From contig DASXFZ010000040.1 of the NCBI GenBank assembly GCA_036489315.1, positions 1 to 64,000 of the forward strand: a DNA stretch of 64,000 nucleotides, written 5' to 3'. Every line of letters starts with the position of its first letter. Position 1 is the first letter of the stretch. Origin of the DNA: Candidatus Cybelea sp. (lineage in GTDB: Bacteria; Vulcanimicrobiota; Vulcanimicrobiia; Vulcanimicrobiales; Vulcanimicrobiaceae). The notes under the pieces were generated by a model. It made no database searches. It was not told where the DNA came from and worked only from the letters and a program-made list of their open reading frames with translations. The translations under genes and the position numbers were made by a program. This document shows, piece by piece, positions 53,461 through 64,000 of the stretch.

Positions 53461-55141
53461 CGTCGGTTCTCCTTAGCGTTTGGGGTGGCGAAAGCGCGGC
53501 GCGCGGGCCGCGCATGAACGAAGCGGCAGCGCCGAGCAGCGAGAGCAGCGTGCCCGCAGCGAAGACGGCGATCAGCCCGCGATGGAACGGCGCGGCGATG
53601 AGGTTGGGAAAAAAGTTCGTCCCCGTCAGCGTAGCGCGCTGGATCGCCGAGAGCGAGGCGAGCACGCCGCTGGGTCGCAGCAGCTGCTCCAATGGATTCA
53701 TGCCGAGAAAGGCCGCGAAGAGCGACGAGACCGGCGGCAGCGCGGCGACCTGGCGCGCAATCGTGTGCGGTACGCCTTCGTGCACGAGGCCGCCGATCAT
53801 CGCCGGCGGCAGCGCGTGCGAGAGCACGACAATCATCAGCGAGAACGAGAGGCCGATCGACAAGAGATTGCCGGCGTTCTGCAGCGTCGAGCGCATTCCC
53901 GAGGCCACGCCACGCTGCGGCGCGGGTACGCTGCTCATGACGGCAGCGGTATTCGGTGCGGCGAACATGCCGGTGCCCACGCCGGTGCCGGCGATGCACA
54001 GTGCAAAGGCCCAGTACGTGAAGTCGACGGGAAGCAACGCGAGACCGACGAGGCTCGCGGCGAAGACCAGCAGCCCGGCCGTCGAAAAGCGGCGCGCGCC
54101 GAAGCGATCGGAGAGATGGCCCGAGAGCGGCCCCGCCACCATGAAGCCGCAGGAGAACGGCAACAGAAAGATGCCGGCCCAGAGCGGCGTTTGTGCATAG
54201 GGAAAGCCGTGCAGCGGCAGCCAGATGCCTTGCAGCCAGATCACCAGCATGAACTGCAGGCCGCCGCGCGCGATCGAGGATGCCAAGACGGCGAAGATGC
54301 CGGCGGCGAAGCCGCGAATGCGCAGCAGCTGCAGATCGAGCATCGGTTCGGCGGCGCGCCGTTCGATCGGCACGAAAACGACGAGCAACGCGATACCCCC
54401 GAGCAACGTGAGCAGCGTTGCGGGATTCGTCCAGCCCATCGCGTGGCCGCCGTACGGATGAATGCCGAAGGTCACGGCGACGAGCAGTGCGCCGAGGCCA
54501 AGCGCGAAGGTGACGTTGCCCCACCAATCGATGCGGCCCGCGCGATGCTGGCCGATTTCGCGTAAACTGCGAAAGGCCCAGAGCGTACCGAAGATGCCGA
54601 CCGGCACGTTCACCCAGAAGACGGCGCGCCAATCGAGGATCGCTAAGATACCGCCGGCGACCAGGCCGAGAAACTGCCCGCCGAGGCCGGCGATCTGATT
54701 GATGCCCAGCGCGAAGCCGCGCTGGTTGGAAGGGAACGCATCGGTGAGGATCGCGGCGGAGTTGGCGGTGAGCATCGAGCCGCCCATTGCCTGCAGCAGA
54801 CGCCAGCCGATCAGCCAGAGCGCGCCGCGTTCGGCGGAAAACGGATCGAACGAGAGCAGCACCGAGGCGAGGGTAAAGACGACGAAGCCGAGGTTGTAGA
54901 TTCGCACGCGCCCCAGCATGTCGCCCAGGCGGCCAAGCGTCACGACGAAGACGGCCTGCACGAGCAGATAGCCCATGATCATCCAGAGCAGGTAGCCGAA
55001 CGTCCCCGAGGCGAGCGGATCCATGTGAATGCCGCGAAAGATCGCGGGCAGCGCGATGATGACGATCGAACCGTCGAGCGCCGACATAAAGATCGCGAGC
55101 GTCGTGTTCGAGAGCGCGATCCAGCGGTAGCGACGCGGCAC
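53453..55141 (-). CDS. DHA2-type MFS drug efflux transporter
   Basis: 562 residues from GTG 55141, placed directly after the marR stop. About fourteen spans. Motif A-like LGRLGDMLGRVRIYNLGFVVF and the antiporter motif C region GWRLLQAMGGSMLTANSAA are visible. DHA2 pumps expel drugs or toxic compounds with protons. Operon with marR upstream and isochorismatase downstream suggests an inducible detoxification unit. Confidence 0.9.
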   Translation of the reverse strand: MPRRYRWIALSNTTLAIFMSALDGSIVIIALPAIFRGIHMDPLASGTFGYLLWMIMGYLLVQAVFVVTLGRLGDMLGRVRIYNLGFVVFTLASVLLSFDPFSAERGALWLIGWRLLQAMGGSMLTANSAAILTDAFPSNQRGFALGINQIAGLGGQFLGLVAGGILAILDWRAVFWVNVPVGIFGTLWAFRSLREIGQHRAGRIDWWGNVTFALGLGALLVAVTFGIHPYGGHAMGWTNPATLLTLLGGIALLVVFVPIERRAAEPMLDLQLLRIRGFAAGIFAVLASSIARGGLQFMLVIWLQGIWLPLHGFPYAQTPLWAGIFLLPFSCGFMVAGPLSGHLSDRFGARRFSTAGLLVFAASLVGLALLPVDFTYWAFALCIAGTGVGTGMFAAPNTAAVMSSVPAPQRGVASGMRSTLQNAGNLLSIGLSFSLMIVVLSHALPPAMIGGLVHEGVPHTIARQVAALPPVSSLFAAFLGMNPLEQLLRPSGVLASLSAIQRATLTGTNFFPNLIAAPFHRGLIAVFAAGTLLSLLGAAASFMRGPRAALSPPQTLRRTDVA

Positions 55142-55142
55142 T

Positions 55143-55571
55143 CTAGAGGGCACCGGCGAGGCGTTCGAGCAACGGCGCGGCGTCGCGCAGCGTCTGCAGT
55201 TCCTGGGCGTCGAAGTTTCCGGCGAGCGCTTTGGCGAGCTGGGCGGCACGGCCGCTGCGCCGTCCGCGCAGCGTCGACCGGCCGGCTTCGGTAATCGAGA
55301 CGACGCTCTGCCGGCCGTCCTGCGGATCGGCGCGGCGCGCGACGAGCGACCGTGATTCGAGCGCCGCGAGCGTCGCGCCCAGCGACTGGGCACTGATCCG
55401 CTCCTCTTTCGCGAGCACGGTGAGCGTGGCGGGAGCGCTGGACTCCAGGCGAAGCAGCGCAGAGATCTCGGGCACCGAGAGCGTGTCGTCACGTGTCTGG
55501 CGCAGCCGCCGAACCAATACGGCGAGCGCGAGGTAGAGCGATTCGGCGAGCGCGGCGCGGAGACGGGCCAT
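55143..55571 (-). CDS. MarR-family repressor
   Basis: 142 residues from ATG 55571. Winged HTH: LSVPEISALLRLESSAPATLTVLAKEERISAQSLGATLAALESRSLVARRADPQDGRQSVVSITEAGRSTL. The dimer helices flank it. MarR proteins repress nearby pump genes until they bind an aromatic ligand. It ends 1 base before the MFS start. The repeats just upstream are candidate operators. Confidence 0.92.
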   Translation of the reverse strand: MARLRAALAESLYLALAVLVRRLRQTRDDTLSVPEISALLRLESSAPATLTVLAKEERISAQSLGATLAALESRSLVARRADPQDGRQSVVSITEAGRSTLRGRRSGRAAQLAKALAGNFDAQELQTLRDAAPLLERLAGAL

Positions 55572-55572
55572 A

Positions 55573-55593
55573 TACTAAGTTTACCCTACTAAG
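55573..55593. promoter_or_regulatory. Putative MarR operator: two direct repeats
   Basis: TACTAAG occurs at 55573-55579 and 55587-55593, 14 bases apart. The site overlaps the marR start region and faces the divergent gene at 55672. The AT-rich block stands out from its GC-rich surroundings. No binding has been shown. Confidence 0.4.
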
Positions 55594-55671
55594 GCTAGAC
55601 TTAACAACTGCTTTGGTCCGCGGGGCGGAATGCGATGGAACCGAGCGGGCCGGGCCGAAGCAAGCACGGCG

Positions 55672-57444
55672 ATGAATCCCCGTAACCACTGGCGCGAGGT
55701 TCTGCTGGCGCTTTGCGCGCTGACCGGCATCGCGTTGCTCGTGCTGCTGGTGGACGAGGCCGGCCTCGGCGCGCCGCCGTGGTTTGGGCTGTGGGGCGCG
55801 CAGTTTGCCGCCTCGGGTACGCCGTACGCCGTAACCGTGGAGGCAATCGATCCGCATGGCGCGGCGGCGAAAGGCGGACTGCAGCGCAACGACGCGATCG
55901 ATCTGCGCGACGCCTCGCTGCTCGAACGCTTCGCGATCCTTTCGCAGCCGGTTTCAGAACGGCCGATTGCGCTGACGGTCAAGCGCGCTTCGGGTACCGT
56001 GCGGCTTACAGTGGTTCCGAGTGCCCTGACGATCGAGCGCGCCGACATTCCGATCAGCACCGCCGGCACGCTATTGCTAGTGCTCTTCGCGGGCCTCATT
56101 CTGATGCGCCGCGCGTTTGTTCCCGGCAACCTGCTCCTCTCGGCGACGCTGTTGTGCTTGGCAATCGGTACCGCCGTCGGCGCACCGACGGTCGGATTCG
56201 GCGCGCCGTGGGTGTGGCCGTACGTGCTGGCGGGAATCTGCGCGCCGGCCGGGGCGATTTCGGTCGCGCTGTGGGCGAAGTTTGCAAATGGGTTTGCTGC
56301 CGGAGAGCTCGGAGGCGTGCGGCAGTTCGCGCTCTGGGCCTGTTATGCGTGCTGCGCGGCTGCCGTGGCGATCGATCTGGCATTCGTCGCCGGCATCACG
56401 ACCTTACGGCTCGATCCAGCGCCGCTCGTGCTCTCGCCGGTGTGGGGGCTGCCGTTCGATCTCGCGGTCGTGGCGGCGATCGCGTGCAGCGTCCTGGCGA
56501 TCGCGGCAACCGGCACGACCGAGCGCCAGCGAGCGGCGTGGTCGCTGCTGCCGATCGCGATACTCTTCGCGCTCTACGGCACGTACAGCGCGCTGGTCGT
56601 CTTTCAGACGGATTATGGGGTGGCGACCGAGCTCGCCATCGTGCTCAACCTCGCGTACGTTATCGTGCCGATCGTGCTGACCTACGTCGCGTTGAGCCGG
56701 CGGATGATCGACATCGGCTTCGTGCTCAATAAGGCGACGGTGTTCGCGATCGTCTCGGGCTTCGTGATCGGCGTGTTCATTTTGATCGAGTGGGCGGCCA
56801 ACGACTGGCTGACGCACGAAAGCCATACGACCAGCGCCATCGTCGGGATGGTCATTGCGCTGGGCCTGGGACTCTCGATGCGCTACATCCACGGCGTCGC
56901 GGACCATCTCGTCGATCGGGTCTTCTTTCGCAAGCGGCACGAGGATGAAAAGGCGCTGCGAGACTTCGCGCACGAGGCATCGTTCATCACGAGTCCGCAG
57001 ATTTTGCTGGAGCGGGCCGCGGGCGAGGTAAAGGAGCACACCGCCGCCGACAGCGTGGCGATCTACGTTAGCAACGGCTCCGCGCAGTATGCTTCGTCGA
57101 ACGGCTCACGGCGAGTCGTGGACGAAAACGATCCTGGTATCGTTGCACTGCGTGCATGGGGGAAGCCGGTCAACCTGCACGACCTTTCCGCCTCCCAGCT
57201 GGAGGGAGAGCTCGCCTTTCCGATGATTTCGCGCGGACGGCTCGTCGGGACGCTCGTCTGCGGGCCCAAGCGCGACGGCGACGCCTACGCACCCGACGAA
57301 TACGAGGCATTGGTCGAACTCACGCACGGCGTCGGCACCACGTTCGACACGCTCTCCAGCGTCCGCTCCGATCTCGCTGCGGAAACGGAAGAGAAGCTCG
57401 ACCTGATTCTCGCGAAGCTGGCGACACTCGGAGGTGGAAAGTGA
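55672..57444 (+). CDS. PDZ, multi-span membrane and GAF-like sensor without kinase
   Basis: 590 residues from ATG 55672. A first span is followed by a PDZ-like segment (YAVTVEAIDPHGAAAKGGLQRNDAIDL). About eight spans then extend to residue 400. The C-terminal 150 residues resemble a GAF domain (ADSVAIYVSN ... ELAFPMISRGRLVGTLVCGPKRDG). A seven/eight-span plus GAF layout is typical of sensor kinases, but no HisKA or ATPase domain follows. The GTGA overlap with the next lipoprotein implies co-translation. Confidence 0.65.
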   Translation: MNPRNHWREVLLALCALTGIALLVLLVDEAGLGAPPWFGLWGAQFAASGTPYAVTVEAIDPHGAAAKGGLQRNDAIDLRDASLLERFAILSQPVSERPIALTVKRASGTVRLTVVPSALTIERADIPISTAGTLLLVLFAGLILMRRAFVPGNLLLSATLLCLAIGTAVGAPTVGFGAPWVWPYVLAGICAPAGAISVALWAKFANGFAAGELGGVRQFALWACYACCAAAVAIDLAFVAGITTLRLDPAPLVLSPVWGLPFDLAVVAAIACSVLAIAATGTTERQRAAWSLLPIAILFALYGTYSALVVFQTDYGVATELAIVLNLAYVIVPIVLTYVALSRRMIDIGFVLNKATVFAIVSGFVIGVFILIEWAANDWLTHESHTTSAIVGMVIALGLGLSMRYIHGVADHLVDRVFFRKRHEDEKALRDFAHEASFITSPQILLERAAGEVKEHTAADSVAIYVSNGSAQYASSNGSRRVVDENDPGIVALRAWGKPVNLHDLSASQLEGELAFPMISRGRLVGTLVCGPKRDGDAYAPDEYEALVELTHGVGTTFDTLSSVRSDLAAETEEKLDLILAKLATLGGGK

Positions 57445-58367
57445 GAGCCGCGCCGTTCTGCTTTCTGGCCGCGGGCATGCTTTCGTGGCTTCCAGGATGC
57501 GCCGGATCGACGGCGATTGGGGAAGCCCGCGCGGCAGATAACCGCGCTTCAATGCAGTCACAGATGAAGGGTACCGATTTGCTCTATGTCGCCACCGGCG
57601 ACAACGTGTACGTGCTCACCTATCCGAAGGGTAGGGTCGTCGGCAGCTTAGGTGTCAGCGGCAACGATCTGTGTGCCGATGCGCGCGGAGACGTCTTCGT
57701 GCCGAGCGGCTACGTCATCTTGGAGTACGCGCACGGCAGCGCGTACCCTTCGCAGACGCTCAACGGCGGCGACATCCCGTTGGGGTGTGCGGTCGATCCG
57801 CGCACGGGAGACTTGGCGGTGACACAGGAGGCTTCGGGCGCGGGCGAAGTCGCGATCTTTCCCAACGCGCAGCAGCCGTCAACGTGGTATCGCGATCCCG
57901 ATATCACCACGTTTGGCCTCTGCGGATACGACGACCGCGGCAACCTCTTCGTCGACGGAGCAGGTTCGGGAAACAACCTGGCCGAGCTTCCGCGTCGAAG
58001 CGGAACATTCAGGAATTATCCCTTAGGGAGCAAGTTTGCTGCGTTCGGCGATATTGCGTGGGACGGCAAACACATCACGCTTTCAAACCCGACGACCGGT
58101 TTTCTTTATCGGCTACGGTTTGCGCGGAGATCGTTAAAAGCGGTCGGAGCGACACGAATCAGGGGCTGGCAGAACAGCTACTCGGGGCATTGGCCCTACG
58201 TCCAGACGTTGCTGCAAGATGGAACGTTCGTAGCGCAGTCGAGCGAGGCGGCAACGCTGGGCGTATGGCGTTACCCGGCCGGCGGCCGCGCCGGCGCGGT
58301 ACTTGGACCTTTCGCGGGCGGCAGCGTGAACGTTTACGGAGTGGCCCTCAGCCGTGCGCTCCGATGA
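57441..58367 (+). CDS. NHL-like lipoprotein
   Basis: 308 residues from GTG 57441, overlapping the previous gene by 4 bases; the longer frame back to 57156 is a shadow. Signal FCFLAAGMLSWLPGC with a lipobox. Repeats such as LLYVATGDNVYVLTYPKG, CADARGDVFVPSGYVILEYAHG and CGYDDRGNLFVDG follow. Paralogue of the next gene and of 51090-52136. Role unknown. Confidence 0.82.
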   Translation: MRAAPFCFLAAGMLSWLPGCAGSTAIGEARAADNRASMQSQMKGTDLLYVATGDNVYVLTYPKGRVVGSLGVSGNDLCADARGDVFVPSGYVILEYAHGSAYPSQTLNGGDIPLGCAVDPRTGDLAVTQEASGAGEVAIFPNAQQPSTWYRDPDITTFGLCGYDDRGNLFVDGAGSGNNLAELPRRSGTFRNYPLGSKFAAFGDIAWDGKHITLSNPTTGFLYRLRFARRSLKAVGATRIRGWQNSYSGHWPYVQTLLQDGTFVAQSSEAATLGVWRYPAGGRAGAVLGPFAGGSVNVYGVALSRALR

Positions 58368-59320
58368 GGGGGCTGTGCGCCGGTGTCCTTGCGGCATTTC
58401 TGGCGGGGTGTGGCGGATCTAAGGCGCCATTTGTGCCCGCTGCTGCCTCTCACGCGCGCGAGCTCGCCCCCGACTCGAGCGGTGACTTGCTCTATGTTGC
58501 CGAGGCCGATGCAAATTTCGCGTATGTCTATACCTATCCGCAGGGACGGCTCGTAACCAAGATCACGAGCGGCATTTCGGGAGCGGTGGGCATGTGCACC
58601 GACACGGCCGGCAACATCTACATAACAAGCACGTTGACCCCCGCGGTCGTCGAGTACGCGCACGGAGCCACGAGCCCGTTGACAACCTTCTATGAGGATC
58701 TCGGAAAGGGAGGGCAGCCGAACGGCTGCAGCGTCGACGCGCGGACCGGAAATCTGGCGGTCGTCAACGGAATCGGGCATCTGGTCGGCGTTTTCAGCAA
58801 CCCCAATTACGTGGGGACTTACTACACGGTCTCCGGCATGAGCGTCGCCCGCTTCTGCGGTTACGACGACAAAGGAAATTTGTTTATTGACGGTCCGCGC
58901 ACCTCGTCGGGAAAGGGATTTGTGCTCGCGGAGCTGCCGGCCGGCGGCAAAGCGCTGAAGAAGATCAAGCTCGACAGACGGATCAAGAGTCCCGGCGCGA
59001 TTCAGTGGGACGGCCGTTACGTAACCGTCGCGGCGATCGATACGGCGAGCAGCACCCTCTATCGAGTGGTTGTCTCCGGAACTGACGCGAGCGTCGTGGG
59101 GACGACGCCGCTGGGCGGCGAGAAAACGATCGCGCAGTCGGTGATCTTCGATTCGAGAGTGATTGCGCCATACGCAGTCAACGGCGTCTACCGCAAACAG
59201 GTAGGCGCATGGAGCTATCCGCGCGGCGGCGCAGTGACGCGGCTCGTGCAGCGTGCCGGCAACCTTTTTTACGGATTGGCGATAAGCCCCCGAAGAGGCA
59301 TCGTGCGACAACACCTTTAG
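58364..59320 (+). CDS. NHL-like lipoprotein
   Basis: 318 residues from ATG 58364, overlapping the previous gene as ATGA. Signal LCAGVLAAFLAGC. Repeats LLYVAEADANFAYVYTYPQG, CTDTAGNIYITSTLTPAVVEYAHG and CGYDDKGNLFIDG mirror those of the preceding gene, so the pair arose by tandem duplication. Convergent with the catalase gene. Confidence 0.83.
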   Translation: MRGLCAGVLAAFLAGCGGSKAPFVPAAASHARELAPDSSGDLLYVAEADANFAYVYTYPQGRLVTKITSGISGAVGMCTDTAGNIYITSTLTPAVVEYAHGATSPLTTFYEDLGKGGQPNGCSVDARTGNLAVVNGIGHLVGVFSNPNYVGTYYTVSGMSVARFCGYDDKGNLFIDGPRTSSGKGFVLAELPAGGKALKKIKLDRRIKSPGAIQWDGRYVTVAAIDTASSTLYRVVVSGTDASVVGTTPLGGEKTIAQSVIFDSRVIAPYAVNGVYRKQVGAWSYPRGGAVTRLVQRAGNLFYGLAISPRRGIVRQHL

Positions 59321-59334
59321 TAACGCGGTTCCGG

Positions 59335-61401
<2,067 letters not shown>

Positions 61402-61551
61402 TTGCGTGGAACTCCTCTACGGCGGCGTCGGTGAGGGAGAGATATTCCCGCAACGCGCGACCTTAAGCGGAGCCGATAGGAAAAACTCGCAGTGGCGGCG
61501 CGCCCCGCGGCAGCGAACGAGGCGCCCGGGTCGAAGGAGGCGAGCAACATC

Positions 61552-62028
61552 ATGCTTGGCGACGGCGAGCAGCGTTCCGTGAAGGTCATTGAGGTGGGCA
61601 CCGATGCGCAGGTACGCCTTGCCGCGCCGCTCTTCGACCAGTACCGTGTCTTCTACGGGCAGAAGGCGGATCTCCAAGCGTCGTACGAGTTCCTGCGCGA
61701 GCGCTGGATAGCGCGCGAATCGGTTCTCTTCCTGGCGATCGCGGACAGCGGCGAAGCGAGCGGCTTCGTGCAGCTCTTCCCGTTCTTTCTTACGGGTCCG
61801 ATGAGGCGCTTCTGGGTGCTGAACGATTTGTACGTGAAGCCAAGCGGGCGGCGAAAGGGTACGGCACGGGCGCTGATGCGGCGCGCGGAACGGTACGCTT
61901 CGGAAACGGGTTCCGCCGGGCTCACGCTCAGTACGGCCATCGACAACGTAAATGCGCAAGCGCTCTACGAGTCGGAAGGCTACGTGCGCGATTCGCTGTT
62001 CTTCTATTACAACCGGTTTCTCCCATGA
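61552..62028 (+). CDS. GNAT-family N-acetyltransferase
   Basis: 158 residues from ATG 61552, with AAGGAGG about 11 bases upstream; GTG 61492 adds 20 residues. The acetyl-CoA site (NDLYVKPSGRRKGTARALMRRAERYA) follows the usual V-x-P-x-x-R-x-x-G pattern, with LTLSTAIDNVNAQALYESEGYV in motif B. Substrate unknown. ATGA overlap couples it to the next gene. Confidence 0.88.
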   Translation: MLGDGEQRSVKVIEVGTDAQVRLAAPLFDQYRVFYGQKADLQASYEFLRERWIARESVLFLAIADSGEASGFVQLFPFFLTGPMRRFWVLNDLYVKPSGRRKGTARALMRRAERYASETGSAGLTLSTAIDNVNAQALYESEGYVRDSLFFYYNRFLP

Positions 62029-62264
62029 ATACCGGGTTCAAGCTCATCGCGATCGTAGCGCTGACGTACTTCGTGCTGACGGCGATCTGGGGCGTTGCGC
62101 TGGGCCATCAAATCTACGTCGCTAAGAAGAATCCGCTGGTGGGCATCGGCTCAGAGATGGTCGGCAGAGACGCAACCGAAGCATTTGCGATCCATCGGCT
62201 GAACGTCCCGGAGTTCGTAACGAAGTCGCCAACCTTCTGGGCGGCACTTCGAATATCAGAGTAG
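62025..62264 (+). CDS. Small single-span membrane protein
   Basis: 79 residues from ATG 62025, overlapping the GNAT stop. One span (KLIAIVALTYFVLTAIWGVALGH) then a soluble tail. Not recognised. Co-translation with GNAT is likely. Confidence 0.6.
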   Translation: MNTGFKLIAIVALTYFVLTAIWGVALGHQIYVAKKNPLVGIGSEMVGRDATEAFAIHRLNVPEFVTKSPTFWAALRISE

Positions 62265-62475
62265 GCGTGGGAGCTTGCCTCGGAACTTTCCGGAGTCCGC
62301 TCGCCGGACCGCTTAACCTTCCTTAAAGTCTGCGGCGTCTCACCGGTAGCGCAGTCCGATGCGTGTCTGATGCACACCTACTAGAGACGGCCTTAGCGGC
62401 TGCGGCGGACAGGCATACGGCGGTTTGGCGCGTATAAAGCCGAACCCACACCGCGCGAATCAAAAGGAGCCTGTG

Positions 62476-63480
62476 ATGTCGAATCATTTTACCGGCTTGA
62501 GCCTCGGGCCGCCGCTGGGCGATCAGCGGCTCGACCTCTGCGATCTGTATGCGTTCCAGTCGCCCAAGGATCCGACGAGGACGGTGCTCATCCTCAATGC
62601 CAATCCGTCCGCCAACGCGCTCCATCCCGACGCGATCTACCGGCTTGCCATCGATAACGACGGCGATCTTCTGAACGACATAGCGTTCAGCTTTGTCTAC
62701 TCGGAGCCGCAAAATGGCCGGCAGACCGTCAGCGTATTCATGGCGACGGGCGACGACGCGCGCTCGATCGAAGCGGCCGGCACCAAGATCTTCCAAGACG
62801 TCGACGTGTCGTTCGGTCCCGTTCCCAACATCGTAAAGTCCGGAGAGTATACGTTTTTTGCCGGCGTTCGGAGCGACGCGTTCCTTTTTGACTACGACGG
62901 CATCAAAAATCTCTTTGATACGAGCGGTGGAAGAAATTTTACGGCGCCGCACTTGGGCGGAAAGTCGCCGTGGACCGGTAAGGATTCGAACACGGAGGCA
63001 AATATATTTTCGATGGTTCTCGAGCTGCCGACCAGTGAAGTCGGTGCGAACCCCAGCGTGCGCATCTGGGGACGATGCAGCGTGCGCGGCAAGGAGGGCG
63101 TGCTGCTTCACGTCGATCGCGCCGGCCACCCGTCGGTCAGCAGCTTCTTCAATACCGACGACACGAAGCTGGAATACAATGCGAGCGAGCCGATTAGCGA
63201 TCGAGCGCGGTGGACGGATCTGTTCGTCCATTTGATGGGGCACACCGGAGACTACACTCGAGAAGAAGCGCTCGCGGCCATCGATGCCCATGGCTTACTG
63301 CCGGATATGCTGAGCTACGACCCGTCGAAACCCGCGGCCTATCCCAACGGGCGCGTCTTTACCGACGACGTCATCAATCACCGGCTGGCCTTTCTATCGA
63401 AGGGCGATATCCCGCCCGACGGGCTGAGCCCTCATACCGACGTGCTCGAGGAGTTTCCGTATTTGGGGACGCCGCACTAG
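62476..63480 (+). CDS. DUF4331 protein
   Basis: 334 residues from ATG 62476, with AAGGAG about 8 bases upstream. Family features are HFTGLSLGPPLGDQRLDLCDLYAFQSP, LILNANPSANALHPDAIY and YTFFAGVRSDAFLFDYDGI. DUF4331 proteins often occur near metal- and stress-linked genes, and the role is unknown. There is no signal peptide. The stop overlaps the convergent small gene. Confidence 0.88.
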   Translation: MSNHFTGLSLGPPLGDQRLDLCDLYAFQSPKDPTRTVLILNANPSANALHPDAIYRLAIDNDGDLLNDIAFSFVYSEPQNGRQTVSVFMATGDDARSIEAAGTKIFQDVDVSFGPVPNIVKSGEYTFFAGVRSDAFLFDYDGIKNLFDTSGGRNFTAPHLGGKSPWTGKDSNTEANIFSMVLELPTSEVGANPSVRIWGRCSVRGKEGVLLHVDRAGHPSVSSFFNTDDTKLEYNASEPISDRARWTDLFVHLMGHTGDYTREEALAAIDAHGLLPDMLSYDPSKPAAYPNGRVFTDDVINHRLAFLSKGDIPPDGLSPHTDVLEEFPYLGTPH

Positions 63481-63695
63481 GCAGGCTCTTCCGGCCGGCC
63501 CGGCGTGGGCCGAGCCCCGGTAAGTTGGGTGTCAATCACGACGACGGCGTCGCCATCGCGAGTGATGCAGCCGACGAGCGGACTCGCGAGATAGTCGAGT
63601 GCGGCGCGGACATCTTCGCGGGAGCAGGTAGCGCTGCTCCCCTGCGCCGCGAGATCCTGATCGACGAGGACCCTTAGCTCCGAGTCGGGTGACAC
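63477..63695 (-). CDS. Small hypothetical protein
   Basis: 72 residues. No family recognised. SREDVRAALDYLASPLVGCITRDGDAVVVID could be a small alpha/beta domain. Overlap of 4 bases with the DUF4331 stop and host-like codon use support it only moderately. Confidence 0.4.
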   Translation of the reverse strand: MSPDSELRVLVDQDLAAQGSSATCSREDVRAALDYLASPLVGCITRDGDAVVVIDTQLTGARPTPGRPEEPA

Positions 63696-63735
63696 ACACA
63701 GTCACCCGCGTTACGTAAGAAGATTTAGCTCGAGC

Positions 63736-64000
63736 TCATTTGAGTTCGACGAATATGACATCTGTGTCGGACGTACCCGTATTTTCGCCGACGTGCGTCT
63801 GCGCCGAGTTCCAGATAACTTTATGAGGCGATGTCTCAACGTCTACAGTGCGGTCTCCCACGGTGAGTCGTCGCCGGAAATTACTGAGAGTGATGAGGAC
63901 GCTATCCGGATGCTGGTGAGGCTTAGTTCTGTCACCAGGTCTATCAGTATATTGCAGGACGCGCACTCGGTCGTTCTCGAAGAGAACTTTGTACAGTTGC
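63736..64000 (-). CDS. Cupin-domain protein, 5' end cut by window
   Basis: The frame runs off the right edge. Visible residues LYKVLFENDRVRVLQYTD, KPHQHPDSVLITLSNFRRRL and VGENTGTSDTDVIFVELK show a small cupin barrel, with H-x-H of the metal site. No enzyme class can be assigned. Confidence 0.75.
   Translation of the reverse strand, partial: QLYKVLFENDRVRVLQYTDRPGDRTKPHQHPDSVLITLSNFRRRLTVGDRTVDVETSPHKVIWNSAQTHVGENTGTSDTDVIFVELK

Noticed and set aside
53412-54632. 406-residue frame opposite part of the MFS gene
   Set aside because: Arg-rich, no domain; the MFS transporter frame has clear membrane spans.
55142-55492. Extended N-terminus of the MFS protein
   Set aside because: It lies within marR in a different frame and has no hydrophobic or conserved segment.

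Overview
The window looks like a high-GC bacterial chromosome segment interrupted by a visibly AT-richer 15.3 kb mobile element. The most likely host is a Candidatus Eremiobacterota (WPS-2)-type bacterium. I infer this from the many lipoproteins built of GloVer-type repeats (L-Y-G-T-T-x-x-G-G) and NHL-like lipoproteins (L-Y-V-A-D-x-x-x), which I know mainly from that phylum and some Acidobacteria. It is inference, not a database result.

The central discovery is at 694-15974: an apparently complete casposon, that is, a self-synthesising transposon that uses Cas1 as its integrase. It has perfect 30-bp terminal inverted repeats and is bracketed by an exact 14-bp target-site duplication (GCGGCATAATCCAG). 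It encodes a Cas1 with its E/H/D catalytic residues intact and a C-terminal zinc finger. It also encodes a family B DNA polymerase with exonuclease and polymerase motifs, an HNH nuclease with membrane segments, a MerR-like helix-turn-helix protein, and a Cas4-like/RNase H-fold fusion nuclease. The cargo looks defensive: a one-polypeptide nuclease-methyltransferase with an XRE controller-like gene, a HEPN-motif protein co-directional with cas1, and two tandem DUF5677-like proteins. No CRISPR repeats and no cas2 are visible. Just outside the left duplication lies a 14/15 match to the end of the right inverted repeat, so target plus flank is regenerated at the right end of the element. That suggests tandem or polarised insertion resembling CRISPR array growth.

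Layout: 1-664 host remnants (partial NHL lipoprotein, GloVer relic); 665-15988 casposon with duplications and the left flank repeat; 16108-19031 GloVer lipoprotein and a sodium/solute symporter with DUF3311 partner; 19051-25942 LemA, TPM, GloVer lipoprotein, regulators, frameshifted lipoprotein, SpoIIE-type phosphatase; 25947-30888 tandem TPM proteins, amidase-like protein, phospholipase C-like lipoprotein, GloVer lipoprotein; 31009-32570 hipBA; 32720-36707 phosphoesterase relic, MalT-like regulator, TMEM175 channel, unknown protein; 36782-42422 two-component system and TonB-dependent receptor; 42414-48857 DNA glycosylase-like protein, zinc-ribbon protein, FAD oxidoreductase, DUF892 ferritin-like protein, Kup transporter and small proteins; 48873-55571 outer-membrane protein, NRAMP, lipoprotein, Uma2, isochorismatase, MFS pump and MarR; 55672-64000 PDZ-membrane-GAF protein, two lipoproteins, catalase, GNAT, DUF4331 and small genes.

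Genes are tightly packed and often overlap by 4 bases. Several starts are GTG or TTG, one is probably CTG, and at least two genes appear to be leaderless behind a perfect TATAAT. No rRNA, tRNA or CRISPR array was seen.
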